A stretch of 11,841 bases of DNA from an uncultured Treponema sp. (GCA_938045195.1 CALINC010000056.1:1-11841), one strand, 5' to 3'; counted from the first letter of the stretch, positions 1-6,440 are shown. Program-made: numbers and translations. Notes: generated by a model from the sequence alone, not told the origin.

Positions 1-53
1 CGTTAAGGCATCAGCACCTCAAGCTGACGTGTCTACCATTCCACCACCGCCGC
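1..53 (-). tRNA. tRNA-Leu (anticodon GAG), 5' part only
   Basis: On the minus strand the acceptor arm begins GCGGCGG at position 53. A D-arm follows with a GTG/CAC stem and a GG in its loop. The anticodon arm is TCAGC-TTGAGGT-GCTGA, a 5-bp stem with a 7-base loop and GAG at 20-18. The sequence then enters what looks like the long variable arm of a class II tRNA (TGCCTTAACG) and is cut by the window edge. The T-arm and 3' acceptor strand therefore lie outside. GAG reads CUC/CUU leucine codons. Identity is firm from the anticodon and the tRNA-Leu-like TGGTAGACACG segment. Confidence 0.93.
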
Positions 54-65
54 AAGTGAAGTCTA

Positions 66-94
66 ACTATATCAGATAATACACAAAATGTCAA
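66..94 (-). promoter_or_regulatory. Promoter of the tRNA-Leu gene
   Basis: Reading the minus strand, a perfect -35 TTGACA (94-89) is followed by a 17-base spacer and a -10 TATAGT (71-66). Start of transcription would fall near 59, giving a leader of about 6 bases before the mature tRNA end. This near-consensus sigma-70 layout suits a highly expressed stable RNA. Confidence 0.85.
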
Positions 95-141
95 TATAGT
101 TTTAAGTTTTTTTATTTCTTTTAATTCTTTTTTAAGACCTC

Positions 142-170
142 TTGAATGTAACCTTATTCTATAGTATAAT
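142..170 (+). promoter_or_regulatory. Probable promoter of the pnt operon
   Basis: A -35 TTGAAT (142-147), exactly 17 bases, and a perfect -10 TATAAT (165-170) point rightwards toward pntAA. It is divergent from the tRNA promoter. Transcription from near 177 would give a leader of about 170 bases containing several hairpins. A second TATAAT at 251-256 has no acceptable -35 and is less likely. Confidence 0.6.
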
Positions 171-188
171 TAACACAATCTAGCGGCT

Positions 189-220
189 CTCTAAAAATTT
201 AATTTGGGTTTTTAGAAATG
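189..220 (+). repeat. Short hairpin repeat, copy A (upstream of pnt)
   Basis: TCTAAAAA (190-197) and TTTTTAGA (209-216) form an 8-bp stem around an 11-base loop containing AATT. A closely related unit occurs just after the pnt operon at 3278-3307. The shared pattern is CTCTAAAA, AATT, GTTTTTAGA, followed by AT. No T-run follows, so it does not read as an intrinsic terminator. It is probably one copy of a dispersed intergenic hairpin family. Confidence 0.45.
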
Positions 221-272
221 CCCATCAATCAATTCTGCCGTAAAATGTACTATAATTTTTGGCTGAATTACA

Positions 273-288
273 TTGTATCTTTATACAA
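273..288. promoter_or_regulatory. Palindrome in the pnt leader, possible operator
   Basis: TTGTAT and ATACAA form a perfect 6-bp inverted repeat around CTTT. Its TTGT...ACAA ends recall Rex-type redox operators, but those normally span 18 bp and this spans 16. It shares its last two bases with the next hairpin, so the two RNA folds cannot both form completely. No regulator is identified. Confidence 0.3.
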
Positions 289-323
289 GATTTAAACCGG
301 CGGTAAAAGCCGCTTTAAATCTT
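287..323 (+). promoter_or_regulatory. Strong hairpin just upstream of the pntAA ribosome-binding site
   Basis: AAGATTTAAA (287-296) pairs perfectly with TTTAAATCTT (314-323). Inside, GCGG (300-303) pairs with CCGC (310-313) around a six-base loop, leaving a CCG bulge. The fold ends 12 bases before the AGGAGG at 336-341. Without a following T-run it is not a terminator. A role in mRNA stability or translation control is inferred only from its position. Confidence 0.5.
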
Positions 324-346
324 AAAGAAATCTGTAGGAGGATTTT

Positions 347-1504
347 ATGATTATTGGTGTTCCTAAGGAAATCATGCATGGAGAAGACCGTGTTGCAGCA
401 ACCCCTGAAACATGTGCCTTATTGGTAAAAGACGGACATAAGGTTTTAGTCGAAAAAGGTGCCGGAGAGGGTTCGTATTTTCACGATGCGGAATACGAAA
501 AAGCCGGTGCGGAAATTATTTCCGACGTAAAAAAACTGTTTGCCGATTCCGAGCTTATCTTAAAGGTAAAAGAACCGCTTCATAATGAAGCCCTCAACTG
601 CCACGAAATTGATATGATGCATAAGGGGCAGTACCTTATAACTTTTATTCACCCTGCGGCACCCGTCAACCACGAGATGGTAAAAAACATGGCGAAACAA
701 GGCGTTATTTCTTTAACCCTTGACGGCGTACCTCGAATTTCCAGAGCACAGAATATGGACGCACTTACTTCAATGAGTACCTGTGCAGGCTATAAGGGTA
801 TCTTAATTGCAGCTAACTTGCTGCCGCGTTTTATTCCGCAGATTTTCTGTGCGGTCGGTATGATTAAACCGATGAATGTTCTCATCGTTGGAACCGGTGT
901 CGGCGGGTTGCAGGCACTTGCAACAGCAAAACGGCTCGGTGCGGTAACTTATGCTGCCGATATACGCCCCGCAGCACGCGAGCAGGCACAATCTCTCGGT
1001 GCAAAAATTATAGATTTGGGTGTTCCCGAAAACGAAGCTATCGGCGAGGGCGGCTATGCACTCCATCTAAAAAAAGAAACTCTTGAAAAAGAAAGAGAAC
1101 TGCTTGCTCCTCACATCAAGGATATGGATATTATCTTCCTCTCCGCTCTTGTACCCGGAAAACTTGCTCCCGTTATTATTACCGAAGAGATGGTAAAAAC
1201 GATGAAGCCCGGTTCCGTTATAGTTGATATTTCAATTGACCAAGGCGGAAACTGTGCCTTAACACCTCCGGGGGAAGTCGTCAAAAAGCACAATGTGCAT
1301 CTTGTCGGAATTAAAAATATTCCGGGCCTTTTGCCTTCAAGTTCAACATGGATGTTTGCTCAAAATATTTGCAATTTGGCACGGTATCTCATCAAAGACA
1401 ACAAGATAGAACTTGATAGAAATGACGATATTGTGAAGGGAATTCTTACAACAATCGACGGAGAAATCGTTCACAAAGGAGCCAGGGAGGCAATGGGTTT
1501 ATGA
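347..1504 (+). CDS. pntAA: NAD(P) transhydrogenase, alpha subunit part 1 (NAD-binding domain I)
   Basis: This 385-residue protein is the peripheral domain I of the proton-translocating transhydrogenase, which passes hydride between NAD(H) and NADP(H). Family features are intact. The RQD loop is PRISRAQNMD at about 129-138 (Arg130, Gln135, Asp138). The nucleotide fold has GTGVGG at 182-187, and Asp205 sits at the end of the second strand, as expected for binding the NAD ribose. SALVPGKLAP (266-275) and MKPGSVIVD are also typical. It shares an N-terminal GVPKE start with alanine dehydrogenase, but the RISRAQ loop and the neighbours settle the call. Length matches the separate R. rubrum subunit. 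AGGAGG lies 5 bases before the ATG. Its stop overlaps the next start as ATGA, indicating translational coupling. Confidence 0.95.
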   Translation: MIIGVPKEIMHGEDRVAATPETCALLVKDGHKVLVEKGAGEGSYFHDAEYEKAGAEIISDVKKLFADSELILKVKEPLHNEALNCHEIDMMHKGQYLITFIHPAAPVNHEMVKNMAKQGVISLTLDGVPRISRAQNMDALTSMSTCAGYKGILIAANLLPRFIPQIFCAVGMIKPMNVLIVGTGVGGLQALATAKRLGAVTYAADIRPAAREQAQSLGAKIIDLGVPENEAIGEGGYALHLKKETLEKERELLAPHIKDMDIIFLSALVPGKLAPVIITEEMVKTMKPGSVIVDISIDQGGNCALTPPGEVVKKHNVHLVGIKNIPGLLPSSSTWMFAQNICNLARYLIKDNKIELDRNDDIVKGILTTIDGEIVHKGAREAMGL

Positions 1505-1806
1505 AAATGGAATTGATACTTGTTTTAATCTTTCTTGTAACTACGGTGATAGGTTATAAATTGATTAAGAATGTACCAAGTCTTTTACATACTCCGCTGA
1601 TGTCGGGAATGAATGCTCTTTCCGGTATTACCATCTTGGCAACAATGACTTCGACCGCTGCCGCCGTTGCAACCGGGAGTAAAATTTTCGGAATGCTCGG
1701 CATTGTTTGTGCAACAATCAATGTGGTTGCAGGCTTCGGTTTGACAAACAGAATGTTAAAGATGTTTAAAACCGGCAGCACTCATAAAGATGAAAAGGCG
1801 GAATAA
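1501..1806 (+). CDS. pntAB: NAD(P) transhydrogenase, alpha subunit part 2 (membrane domain)
   Basis: This 101-residue protein supplies the alpha-side membrane helices of transhydrogenase domain II. Three hydrophobic segments are visible at roughly 4-20, 39-60 and 62-82. The conserved stretch VPSLLHTPLMSGMNALSGI (about 25-43) is diagnostic of this subunit. The tail is short, charged and cytoplasmic (KTGSTHKDEKAE). In E. coli this part is fused to domain I. Here it is a separate gene overlapping pntAA by ATGA and abutting pntB (TAAATG), so the three subunits are made from one message in a balanced way. There is no strong Shine-Dalgarno of its own, which fits coupled translation. Confidence 0.94.
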   Translation: MKMELILVLIFLVTTVIGYKLIKNVPSLLHTPLMSGMNALSGITILATMTSTAAAVATGSKIFGMLGIVCATINVVAGFGLTNRMLKMFKTGSTHKDEKAE

Positions 1807-3264
1807 ATGACGGATACTTTATACTATATCATTTGTACGGTACTTAGCTTAGGCGTTCTTGCAGGAATCAATATGATGAGCAAGGTAAAAACGGCAAAAA
1901 ACGGAAATGCCTTAAGTGCATTTTGTATGCTGGTTGCCGTATGTGTAACTCTGTACAAGTACAATATTTTTTCTGCTGTATTTATGTGGACGGGCTTGGC
2001 AATCGGCGTGCTCATCGGAATTGTGCTTACCGTTAAGGTTGAAATGATTACGATGCCGCAAACCGTTGCGCTTTTAAACGGATTGGGAGGGGCAGCTTCC
2101 GCCGCAGCAGCTCTGCTTACACTTTTAAGCCCCTCTTCCGAAAGCGGACAACTTTTTGCCCTTATCACCGCCGGCATTGCATTGGCTGTCGGTGCGTTTA
2201 CCTTTTCGGGAAGTTTGATTGCCGCAGGAAAGCTGCACAAAATGCTTCCGCAAAAGCCGATTGTGCTTCCGGCACATCAGCTTTTTACCGTAGTGAGCTT
2301 TTTAGGAATGGCAGCTTTTGTTATTCTTTTAGCCTTAAAACTTGAAAACATTCCTGTATTGCCGCTTGCGGTGTGCGGTTTGGCAATAAGCCTCCTTTTC
2401 GGTGTATTCTTTGCAATCCGCGTCGGAGGGGCAGATATGCCGATAACCATTTCGCTTTTGAATTCAACATCGGGCGTTGCGGCGGCAATTGCGGGTATGG
2501 CAATAGGCGATATTCTTTTGGTATCAGTAGGCGGTATTGTCGGTGCTTCAGGCTTGCTCCTCACACAGATTATGTGCCGTGCAATGAACCGAAGCCTTTC
2601 GGCGATTCTTTTCAGCAAGGCGGCAAAGCCGGTCTCGAAAACTCAGGCGGCAAACGCTGCACAAAAACAGCCGGCATCCGCAGCCTCCGGCACGGCAAAC
2701 ACTGAAACCGTTAAGGCAGAATCTGAAATGTCCGCTTCTCAATCTTCGGCACAGTCCGATAAAATAACAAACTGGCTGAAAGAAGCAAAGGACATTATCA
2801 TTATTCCGGGTTATGGAATGGCTCTATCGCAGGCACAAGGTTTGGTAAAACAGCTTACCGATAAACTGGAAAGTTTAGGCAAGACAGTCCGCTTTGCCAT
2901 TCATCCCGTTGCGGGAAGAATGCCGGGACACATGAATGTGCTCTTGTGCGAGGTTGATATTCCATACGATAAATTATACGAAATGGATGCAATCAATCCC
3001 GATTTTGAAAAAACGGATTTGGCAATTGTCATCGGGGCAAGCGATGTTATCAATCCTGCGGCAAACACTGCGGAAGGTACGCCCATTTACGGTATGCCGG
3101 TTTTAGCGGCAGAAAAAGCAAAGAAGCTGATTATTTGCAACTTCGACCTACAACCCGGCTATGCCGGAGTTCCGAACCCCTTGTATGAGCCTAATGAAAA
3201 CATTATGCTCCTTTTAGGCGATGCAAAGGACAGCTTAAACAAGATTTTAGGACGCTTGTATTAA
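1807..3264 (+). CDS. pntB: NAD(P) transhydrogenase, beta subunit (membrane domain II and nucleotide-binding domain III)
   Basis: This 485-residue subunit has many membrane helices at 1-270, a low-complexity Ala/Ser/Gln linker (about 271-318), and the C-terminal nucleotide domain (about 319-485). Domain III motifs are clear: GYGMALSQAQ (335-344), HPVAGRMPGHMNVLL (366-380), GASDVINPAA (410-419), GTPIYGMPVL (424-433) and GYAGVPNPLY (451-460). Two departures stand out. The membrane motif reads ALLNGLGG, so Asn91 replaces the His of the E. coli protein. Before GYAG the residues are Asn445-Phe446-Asp447, where the E. coli protein as I remember it has Lys-Arg-Ser contacting the NADP 2'-phosphate. 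Both may mark a subfamily. The linker looks long for the family. The gene starts immediately at the pntAB stop and ends before a strong terminator. Confidence 0.95.
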   Translation: MTDTLYYIICTVLSLGVLAGINMMSKVKTAKNGNALSAFCMLVAVCVTLYKYNIFSAVFMWTGLAIGVLIGIVLTVKVEMITMPQTVALLNGLGGAASAAAALLTLLSPSSESGQLFALITAGIALAVGAFTFSGSLIAAGKLHKMLPQKPIVLPAHQLFTVVSFLGMAAFVILLALKLENIPVLPLAVCGLAISLLFGVFFAIRVGGADMPITISLLNSTSGVAAAIAGMAIGDILLVSVGGIVGASGLLLTQIMCRAMNRSLSAILFSKAAKPVSKTQAANAAQKQPASAASGTANTETVKAESEMSASQSSAQSDKITNWLKEAKDIIIIPGYGMALSQAQGLVKQLTDKLESLGKTVRFAIHPVAGRMPGHMNVLLCEVDIPYDKLYEMDAINPDFEKTDLAIVIGASDVINPAANTAEGTPIYGMPVLAAEKAKKLIICNFDLQPGYAGVPNPLYEPNENIMLLLGDAKDSLNKILGRLY

Positions 3265-3277
3265 AAAATAAGTGTGC

Positions 3278-3307
3278 CTCTAAAACAATTCGGTTTTTAG
3301 AGACATC
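3278..3307 (+). repeat. Short hairpin repeat, copy B (downstream of pnt)
   Basis: CTCTAAAA (3278-3285) pairs with TTTTAGAG (3295-3302) around a 9-base loop CAATTCGGT. It resembles the element at 189-220 in arms, loop AATT and the bases that follow. The next bases, ACATC, contain no T-run, so the real terminator is the separate hairpin just after it. Confidence 0.5.
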
Positions 3308-3315
3308 TGCAATAG

Positions 3316-3355
3316 GGGAATTACCGTGTTTCAACGCATGGTAATTCCGCTTTTT
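3316..3355 (+). terminator. Rho-independent terminator of the pnt operon
   Basis: GGAATTACC (3317-3325) pairs perfectly with GGTAATTCC (3340-3348). The stem can extend inward through GTG/CGCAT with wobble pairs to a small loop. GC and five T residues (3351-3355) follow. It lies 52 bases after the pntB stop and before the next gene. Confidence 0.85.
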
Positions 3356-3388
3356 GCGATATAAGTCAAACAGATAAGGAAAGACGGT

Positions 3389-4360
3389 ATGCGTACACAA
3401 TTCAATACGGTAGTTTTAGACGGTTATACCTTAAATCCCGGAGATTTATCTTGGGATGCTCTTAAAAAAATTTGTAATGTAACGGTTTATGACAAAACTC
3501 TGCCTGAAGAAATTTTTGACAGGGCAAAAGAAGCAGACGCTGTTCTTACAAACAAGGTTATTCTTTCAAAAGAAACTATGGAGAAATTACCGAGACTCAA
3601 ATATATAGGGGTTTTGGCAACCGGATATAATGTTGTAGATGTAAACGCTGCAAACGAAAAGGGAATTTGTGTAACGAATATTCCTTCATACAGCACAGAC
3701 AGCGTTGCTCAATCGATTTTTGCATTTATTCTCAATTTTTTTTGGCACATAAAAGACCATAGTGATGAAGTTTTAAACGGAAAATGGGCATCGTCTGAAC
3801 ATTTTTGTTATCATAGTTATCCTTTACATGAATTATCATTTAAAACGATCGGAATTATCGGCTTTGGACATATCGGTCAAGCTGCCGCCAAAATAGCCCT
3901 TTCAATGAATATGAAAGTAATATATGTAAACCGTTCCAAAAAGAGTATTATCGGTTTGGAAGAGGCAAAACAAGTTACACTTGATGAGCTTCTTTCTGCT
4001 TCAGACATCATAAGTTTAAATTGTCCGCTTACGGCTGAAACAAATAAAATTATAAATACGGAAACGCTGCAGAAGATGAAACCGTCCGTATATCTTGTGA
4101 ATACGGGACGCGGAACATTGGTAGATGAAGAGGCTGTAGCCAAAGCCTTGATTGAAAAGCGGATTGCGGGGTTTGCCTGTGATGTTTTAAGTACCGAACC
4201 TCCTGCGGCAAATAATCCGCTGCTGTCGGCACCGAATTGCACAATTACTCCTCACATAGCATGGCAAACTTCAGAAGCAAGGAACCGCCTTATGGAAATT
4301 GCAGTAAATAATGTACAAGCCTTTATTACCGGAAAGCCGATAAACCAAGTAAACAACTAG
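3389..4360 (+). CDS. D-isomer-specific 2-hydroxyacid dehydrogenase (glycerate dehydrogenase / hydroxypyruvate reductase type)
   Basis: This 323-residue cytoplasmic oxidoreductase interconverts a 2-hydroxyacid and its 2-keto acid using a nicotinamide cofactor. The catalytic triad is visible as Arg241 (NTGRGTLVD), Glu270 (DVLSTEPP) and His289 (TPHIAW). Substrate-loop residues are at LATGYNVVDV (76-85). The nucleotide fold has GFGHIG (158-163), followed by VNRSKK (180-185). The Asn-Arg in place of an acidic residue after the second strand hints at NADP(H) use. Overall resemblance is to glycerate dehydrogenase (HprA-like) enzymes, but substrate cannot be fixed from sequence. AAGGA sits 8 bases before the ATG. 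A terminator separates it from pnt. No convincing own promoter is visible, so readthrough is possible. Confidence 0.88.
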   Translation: MRTQFNTVVLDGYTLNPGDLSWDALKKICNVTVYDKTLPEEIFDRAKEADAVLTNKVILSKETMEKLPRLKYIGVLATGYNVVDVNAANEKGICVTNIPSYSTDSVAQSIFAFILNFFWHIKDHSDEVLNGKWASSEHFCYHSYPLHELSFKTIGIIGFGHIGQAAAKIALSMNMKVIYVNRSKKSIIGLEEAKQVTLDELLSASDIISLNCPLTAETNKIINTETLQKMKPSVYLVNTGRGTLVDEEAVAKALIEKRIAGFACDVLSTEPPAANNPLLSAPNCTITPHIAWQTSEARNRLMEIAVNNVQAFITGKPINQVNN

Positions 4361-4364
4361 CCGG

Positions 4365-4904
4365 CTATTCGGTTGGAATATCAGCAGGGTCTTTTAATAA
4401 GTCCGAAGCAAAAAGCTGCTCTAATTCTCTTTCGGAATACCGCTTTGAGGCAATAAAATTTTCCTTTACCAATTCGATTGTTTCATCATCTAAAATCAAT
4501 TTTTTTTCATCGCGTAAATAAAGTACAAAATCTTCAAAAACCGACAGGGGCAGCCATGGGAAAGCGATTTCGAATATAGTAACCCATTCGCAATAAGGAA
4601 GAATATTTTCTTTTACTGTAGTAACGCCTTGAGATTTAAGACGTTCACGCTCTACAGGATGTATTGTAAACATTTTTTGATTTAATAGTTCGCAATATTC
4701 TTGCGAAGAAAATAATGCCCCCACTTTTTGAATTAAAAGCATTTTATAAACTGAGGGAATATCGGCTAAAATAGAAGCGGTAACCAAATTCATTCCATCA
4801 TCGGAAATTTCAAATAACGATTTATTCTCAGCTTCTGCAAGTGCAATAGTTTGTTTTATGTCGCCCTTTTCTAAAAGAGGGTGTAGTATTTCAGCATTTT
4901 CCAA
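4365..4904 (-). CDS. Conserved-looking hypothetical protein, 179 residues
   Basis: I do not recognise this protein. It is predicted soluble, acidic and mostly helical, with no signal peptide and no clear membrane segment. A hydrophobic Trp/Pro-rich patch lies at about 108-124 (WVTIFEIAFPWLPLSVF). The C-terminal half is rich in Glu, Lys and Leu (YLRDEKKLILDDETIELVKENF is split across 128-149). The start is TTG at 4904, supported by GGAGA about 9 bases upstream; the first internal Met is only at residue 38. It converges on the hydroxyacid dehydrogenase, with only 4 bp between the two stops. A plausible promoter lies at 4932-4960. It could be cotranscribed with the cit genes, but the 85-base gap and this promoter suggest its own unit. 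Confidence 0.7.
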   Translation of the reverse strand: MENAEILHPLLEKGDIKQTIALAEAENKSLFEISDDGMNLVTASILADIPSVYKMLLIQKVGALFSSQEYCELLNQKMFTIHPVERERLKSQGVTTVKENILPYCEWVTIFEIAFPWLPLSVFEDFVLYLRDEKKLILDDETIELVKENFIASKRYSERELEQLFASDLLKDPADIPTE

Positions 4905-4931
4905 TCTATATTCTCCGTTTTGACACTGTAC

Positions 4932-4960
4932 TTTTTACCATAATTGAGAAAAAAAATCAA
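4932..4960 (-). promoter_or_regulatory. Possible promoter of the 179-residue hypothetical gene
   Basis: Minus-strand TTGATT (4960-4955), a 17-base spacer and TAAAAA (4937-4932) have correct geometry. TGG immediately before the -10 gives it an extended form. Both hexamers deviate from consensus in an AT-rich tract, so this is tentative. Confidence 0.38.
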
Positions 4961-4989
4961 CACAGATAGAGCAGAGTTTGCTTTATAAA

Positions 4990-5304
4990 CTACTGCACAT
5001 CTTCTTCCAAGGCCTCTATATAGAAACTGACCGGACGGAATCCGTCATTACAGGAAATCATTGCCGACTTTTTATTTTTCATCCACCCGTTGTAAATATC
5101 TTCTCCGCCGTAAGCTAAGGTCATTATAAAAGGCGACATGGTTTGCCAAGCACTATCGCATATCCCGTCCGGCTTTTTCCAACCGTCGGCTATAAACTCT
5201 TGCCCCTCTTTCATATCGCAAGGACATTCCATATAATTTTCATATTTTTCCATAAGATCTTTATAGCAAGCAGTTTTCATAACGGTGATTTTACATTTTT
5301 TCAA
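4990..5304 (-). CDS. TIGR04076-type small cysteine-containing protein
   Basis: This 104-residue protein resembles the TIGR04076 family of unknown function. Characteristic elements are the start KKCKITVMKT, EGQEFIADGWKKPDGICD (33-50), a Trp-containing middle, MTLAYGG (61-67) and CNDGFRPVSFYIE (85-97). It has six cysteines (4, 13, 27, 29, 49, 85). Those suggest metal or redox chemistry, but no role is established. The start is TTG at 5304, with AGGAGA (5319-5314) 9 bases upstream. That ribosome-binding site overlaps the TAG stop of citE (5320-5318), so translation is probably coupled. It occupies the place after citE where citF is usually found. Confidence 0.78.
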   Translation of the reverse strand: MKKCKITVMKTACYKDLMEKYENYMECPCDMKEGQEFIADGWKKPDGICDSAWQTMSPFIMTLAYGGEDIYNGWMKNKKSAMISCNDGFRPVSFYIEALEEDVQ

Positions 5305-5317
5305 AAAAAGCTTTCTC

Positions 5318-6187
5318 CTATTTTATTAAACCCCAAGCCCGTGCGGAATTAACGAGTGCTTCCGCTCTTTTTATAACCGGCAAGTCTACCATTTTTCCCT
5401 TAAAGCTGAAAACGCCCAACCCGTTTTTCTTTGCTTCTTCTGCGGCTGATAAAATTGCCAAAGCTCTTTCAATTTCAGAATTTGACGGAGAGAATAATGC
5501 ATGTATTTCTTCTATTTGACGCGGATTAATGACAAGCCTGCCCGAAAAACCGATGCTTTTACTAAAAGCCGTATCAAGGCGCAATCCCTCAAAATCATCA
5601 ACATCGGTAAAAGGCGTATCAAGAGAATCAAGTCCGTGTGCATGAGCTGCGGTTGTAAGCGAAAAACGGGCATATTCAAGTTCTTTGGAAAGTCTTGTCC
5701 GTTGAATACCCATACCCACCGAATAATCTTCACCGCCTAAAAGCAGGGCTTCGATTGAAGCAGAGGCTTTGGCAATGGAATTGATGTCCATTATTCCGCT
5801 TGCGGACTCTACGAGCATTAAAAGCCGGAAAGTTTTCTTTATTCCGTTTGTTTTTTTTAGTTCATTTATTTTTTGTTCTACCGAATGAACGGCATCTACT
5901 GAAGCTTTTGGAATTACAATGCCGTCCGGAAGAACAGGAATAACGGCTTCCAAGTCTTTTTCCCAATAGGGGGAATCAATTGGGTTTATACGTACGGTAA
6001 TTTCGGAATGAGTAAATTCCAAAAATGAGAGAGCATTACGGACGAGAGTCCTCGCCGAATCTTTTTCATCAAGAGAAACAGCGTCTTCCAAATCGTAAAT
6101 AATCGAATCGGCACCAAGTATATCTGCCGATACAAGCATTCCGGGATTATTACCCGGCATAAATAACATACTTCTTCTATTTTTCAT
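5318..6187 (-). CDS. citE: Citrate lyase beta subunit (citryl-CoA/citryl-ACP lyase)
   Basis: This 289-residue protein of the HpcH/HpaI aldolase-like CitE family cleaves the citryl thioester to oxaloacetate and the acetyl-carrier form. From the chosen ATG it shows RRSMLFMPGN near the start, YDLEDAV (31-37), VRINPID (65-71), the acid residue in LVESASG (Glu127), LGGEDYS (150-156, metal-binding Glu/Asp), INPRQI (221-226) and KGKMVD (263-268). All are typical of citrate lyase CitE, as is the length. A GTG two codons earlier (6193) would sit about one base from the GAGG motif. The ATG at 6187 has 7 bases of spacing and is preferred. It overlaps the end of citD by 11 bases. CitE-like enzymes acting on citramalyl-CoA or malyl-CoA exist, but the adjacent carrier gene favours citrate lyase. 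Confidence 0.92.
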   Translation of the reverse strand: MKNRRSMLFMPGNNPGMLVSADILGADSIIYDLEDAVSLDEKDSARTLVRNALSFLEFTHSEITVRINPIDSPYWEKDLEAVIPVLPDGIVIPKASVDAVHSVEQKINELKKTNGIKKTFRLLMLVESASGIMDINSIAKASASIEALLLGGEDYSVGMGIQRTRLSKELEYARFSLTTAAHAHGLDSLDTPFTDVDDFEGLRLDTAFSKSIGFSGRLVINPRQIEEIHALFSPSNSEIERALAILSAAEEAKKNGLGVFSFKGKMVDLPVIKRAEALVNSARAWGLIK

Positions 6188-6440
6188 CGGCACGCCTCAA
6201 TGCAGTTTCTACACGGGCTTTGATTGTACAATCCAATGCACCCTTGTCTTCCAAAAAAAGTCTGCCATCTGTAACTTTAAATGTATCCAAAACTTCCTGT
6301 ACGGCATTTTTGATCTGCGTACCGAATTCATTCATCACAGAACTTTTTAAATTAAGTTCCAAACCGTTTGCAGGTTCGACACGGACTAAGCAATCATTTG
6401 ATTGCAGTGTTCCGCAAACGGCTTCTTTTTTTATTTGCAT
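6177..6440 (-). CDS. citD: Citrate lyase acyl carrier protein (gamma subunit)
   Basis: This 87-residue carrier of the phosphoribosyl-dephospho-CoA prosthetic group holds the acetyl or citryl thioester during the lyase reaction. The start MQIKKEAVCGTLQSND aligns directly with known CitD proteins. It places Ser14 where the prosthetic group is attached in the Klebsiella enzyme. DKGALDC (about 64-70) is also conserved. The frame extends upstream to a TTG at 6470 and an ATG at 6449. The 6449 ATG is only 2 bases from AGGAG (6456-6452), while the 6440 ATG is 11 bases away, slightly long but matching the family N-terminus, so 6440 is chosen. It is the first gene of the operon, followed by citE with an 11-base overlap. 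Confidence 0.92.
   Translation of the reverse strand: MQIKKEAVCGTLQSNDCLVRVEPANGLELNLKSSVMNEFGTQIKNAVQEVLDTFKVTDGRLFLEDKGALDCTIKARVETALRRADEK

Noticed and set aside
246..256. Second TATAAT at 251-256 as an alternative pnt promoter
   Set aside because: No acceptable -35 lies 16-18 bases upstream, and the TG is not at the extended -10 position.
803..1293. Minus-strand open frames inside pntAA
   Set aside because: They are shadows of a firmly identified gene, with unlikely protein composition and no ribosome-binding site.
1824..2742. Several minus- and plus-strand frames inside pntB
   Set aside because: These arise from the GC-biased codons of a membrane protein. The pntB frame carries all conserved motifs.
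3360..3365. TATAAG as a -10 box for the hydroxyacid dehydrogenase gene
   Set aside because: The matching -35 position falls inside the terminator stem and reads CATGGT, far from consensus.
4920..4944. Plus-strand TTGACA with CATAAT as a promoter
   Set aside because: The spacer would be only 13 bases, and no plus-strand gene follows.
4951..4985. Eight-base T-run on the minus strand after the TIGR04076 gene as a terminator
   Set aside because: Upstream pairing is limited to weak four-base stems (AGCA/TGCT), so there is no convincing hairpin.
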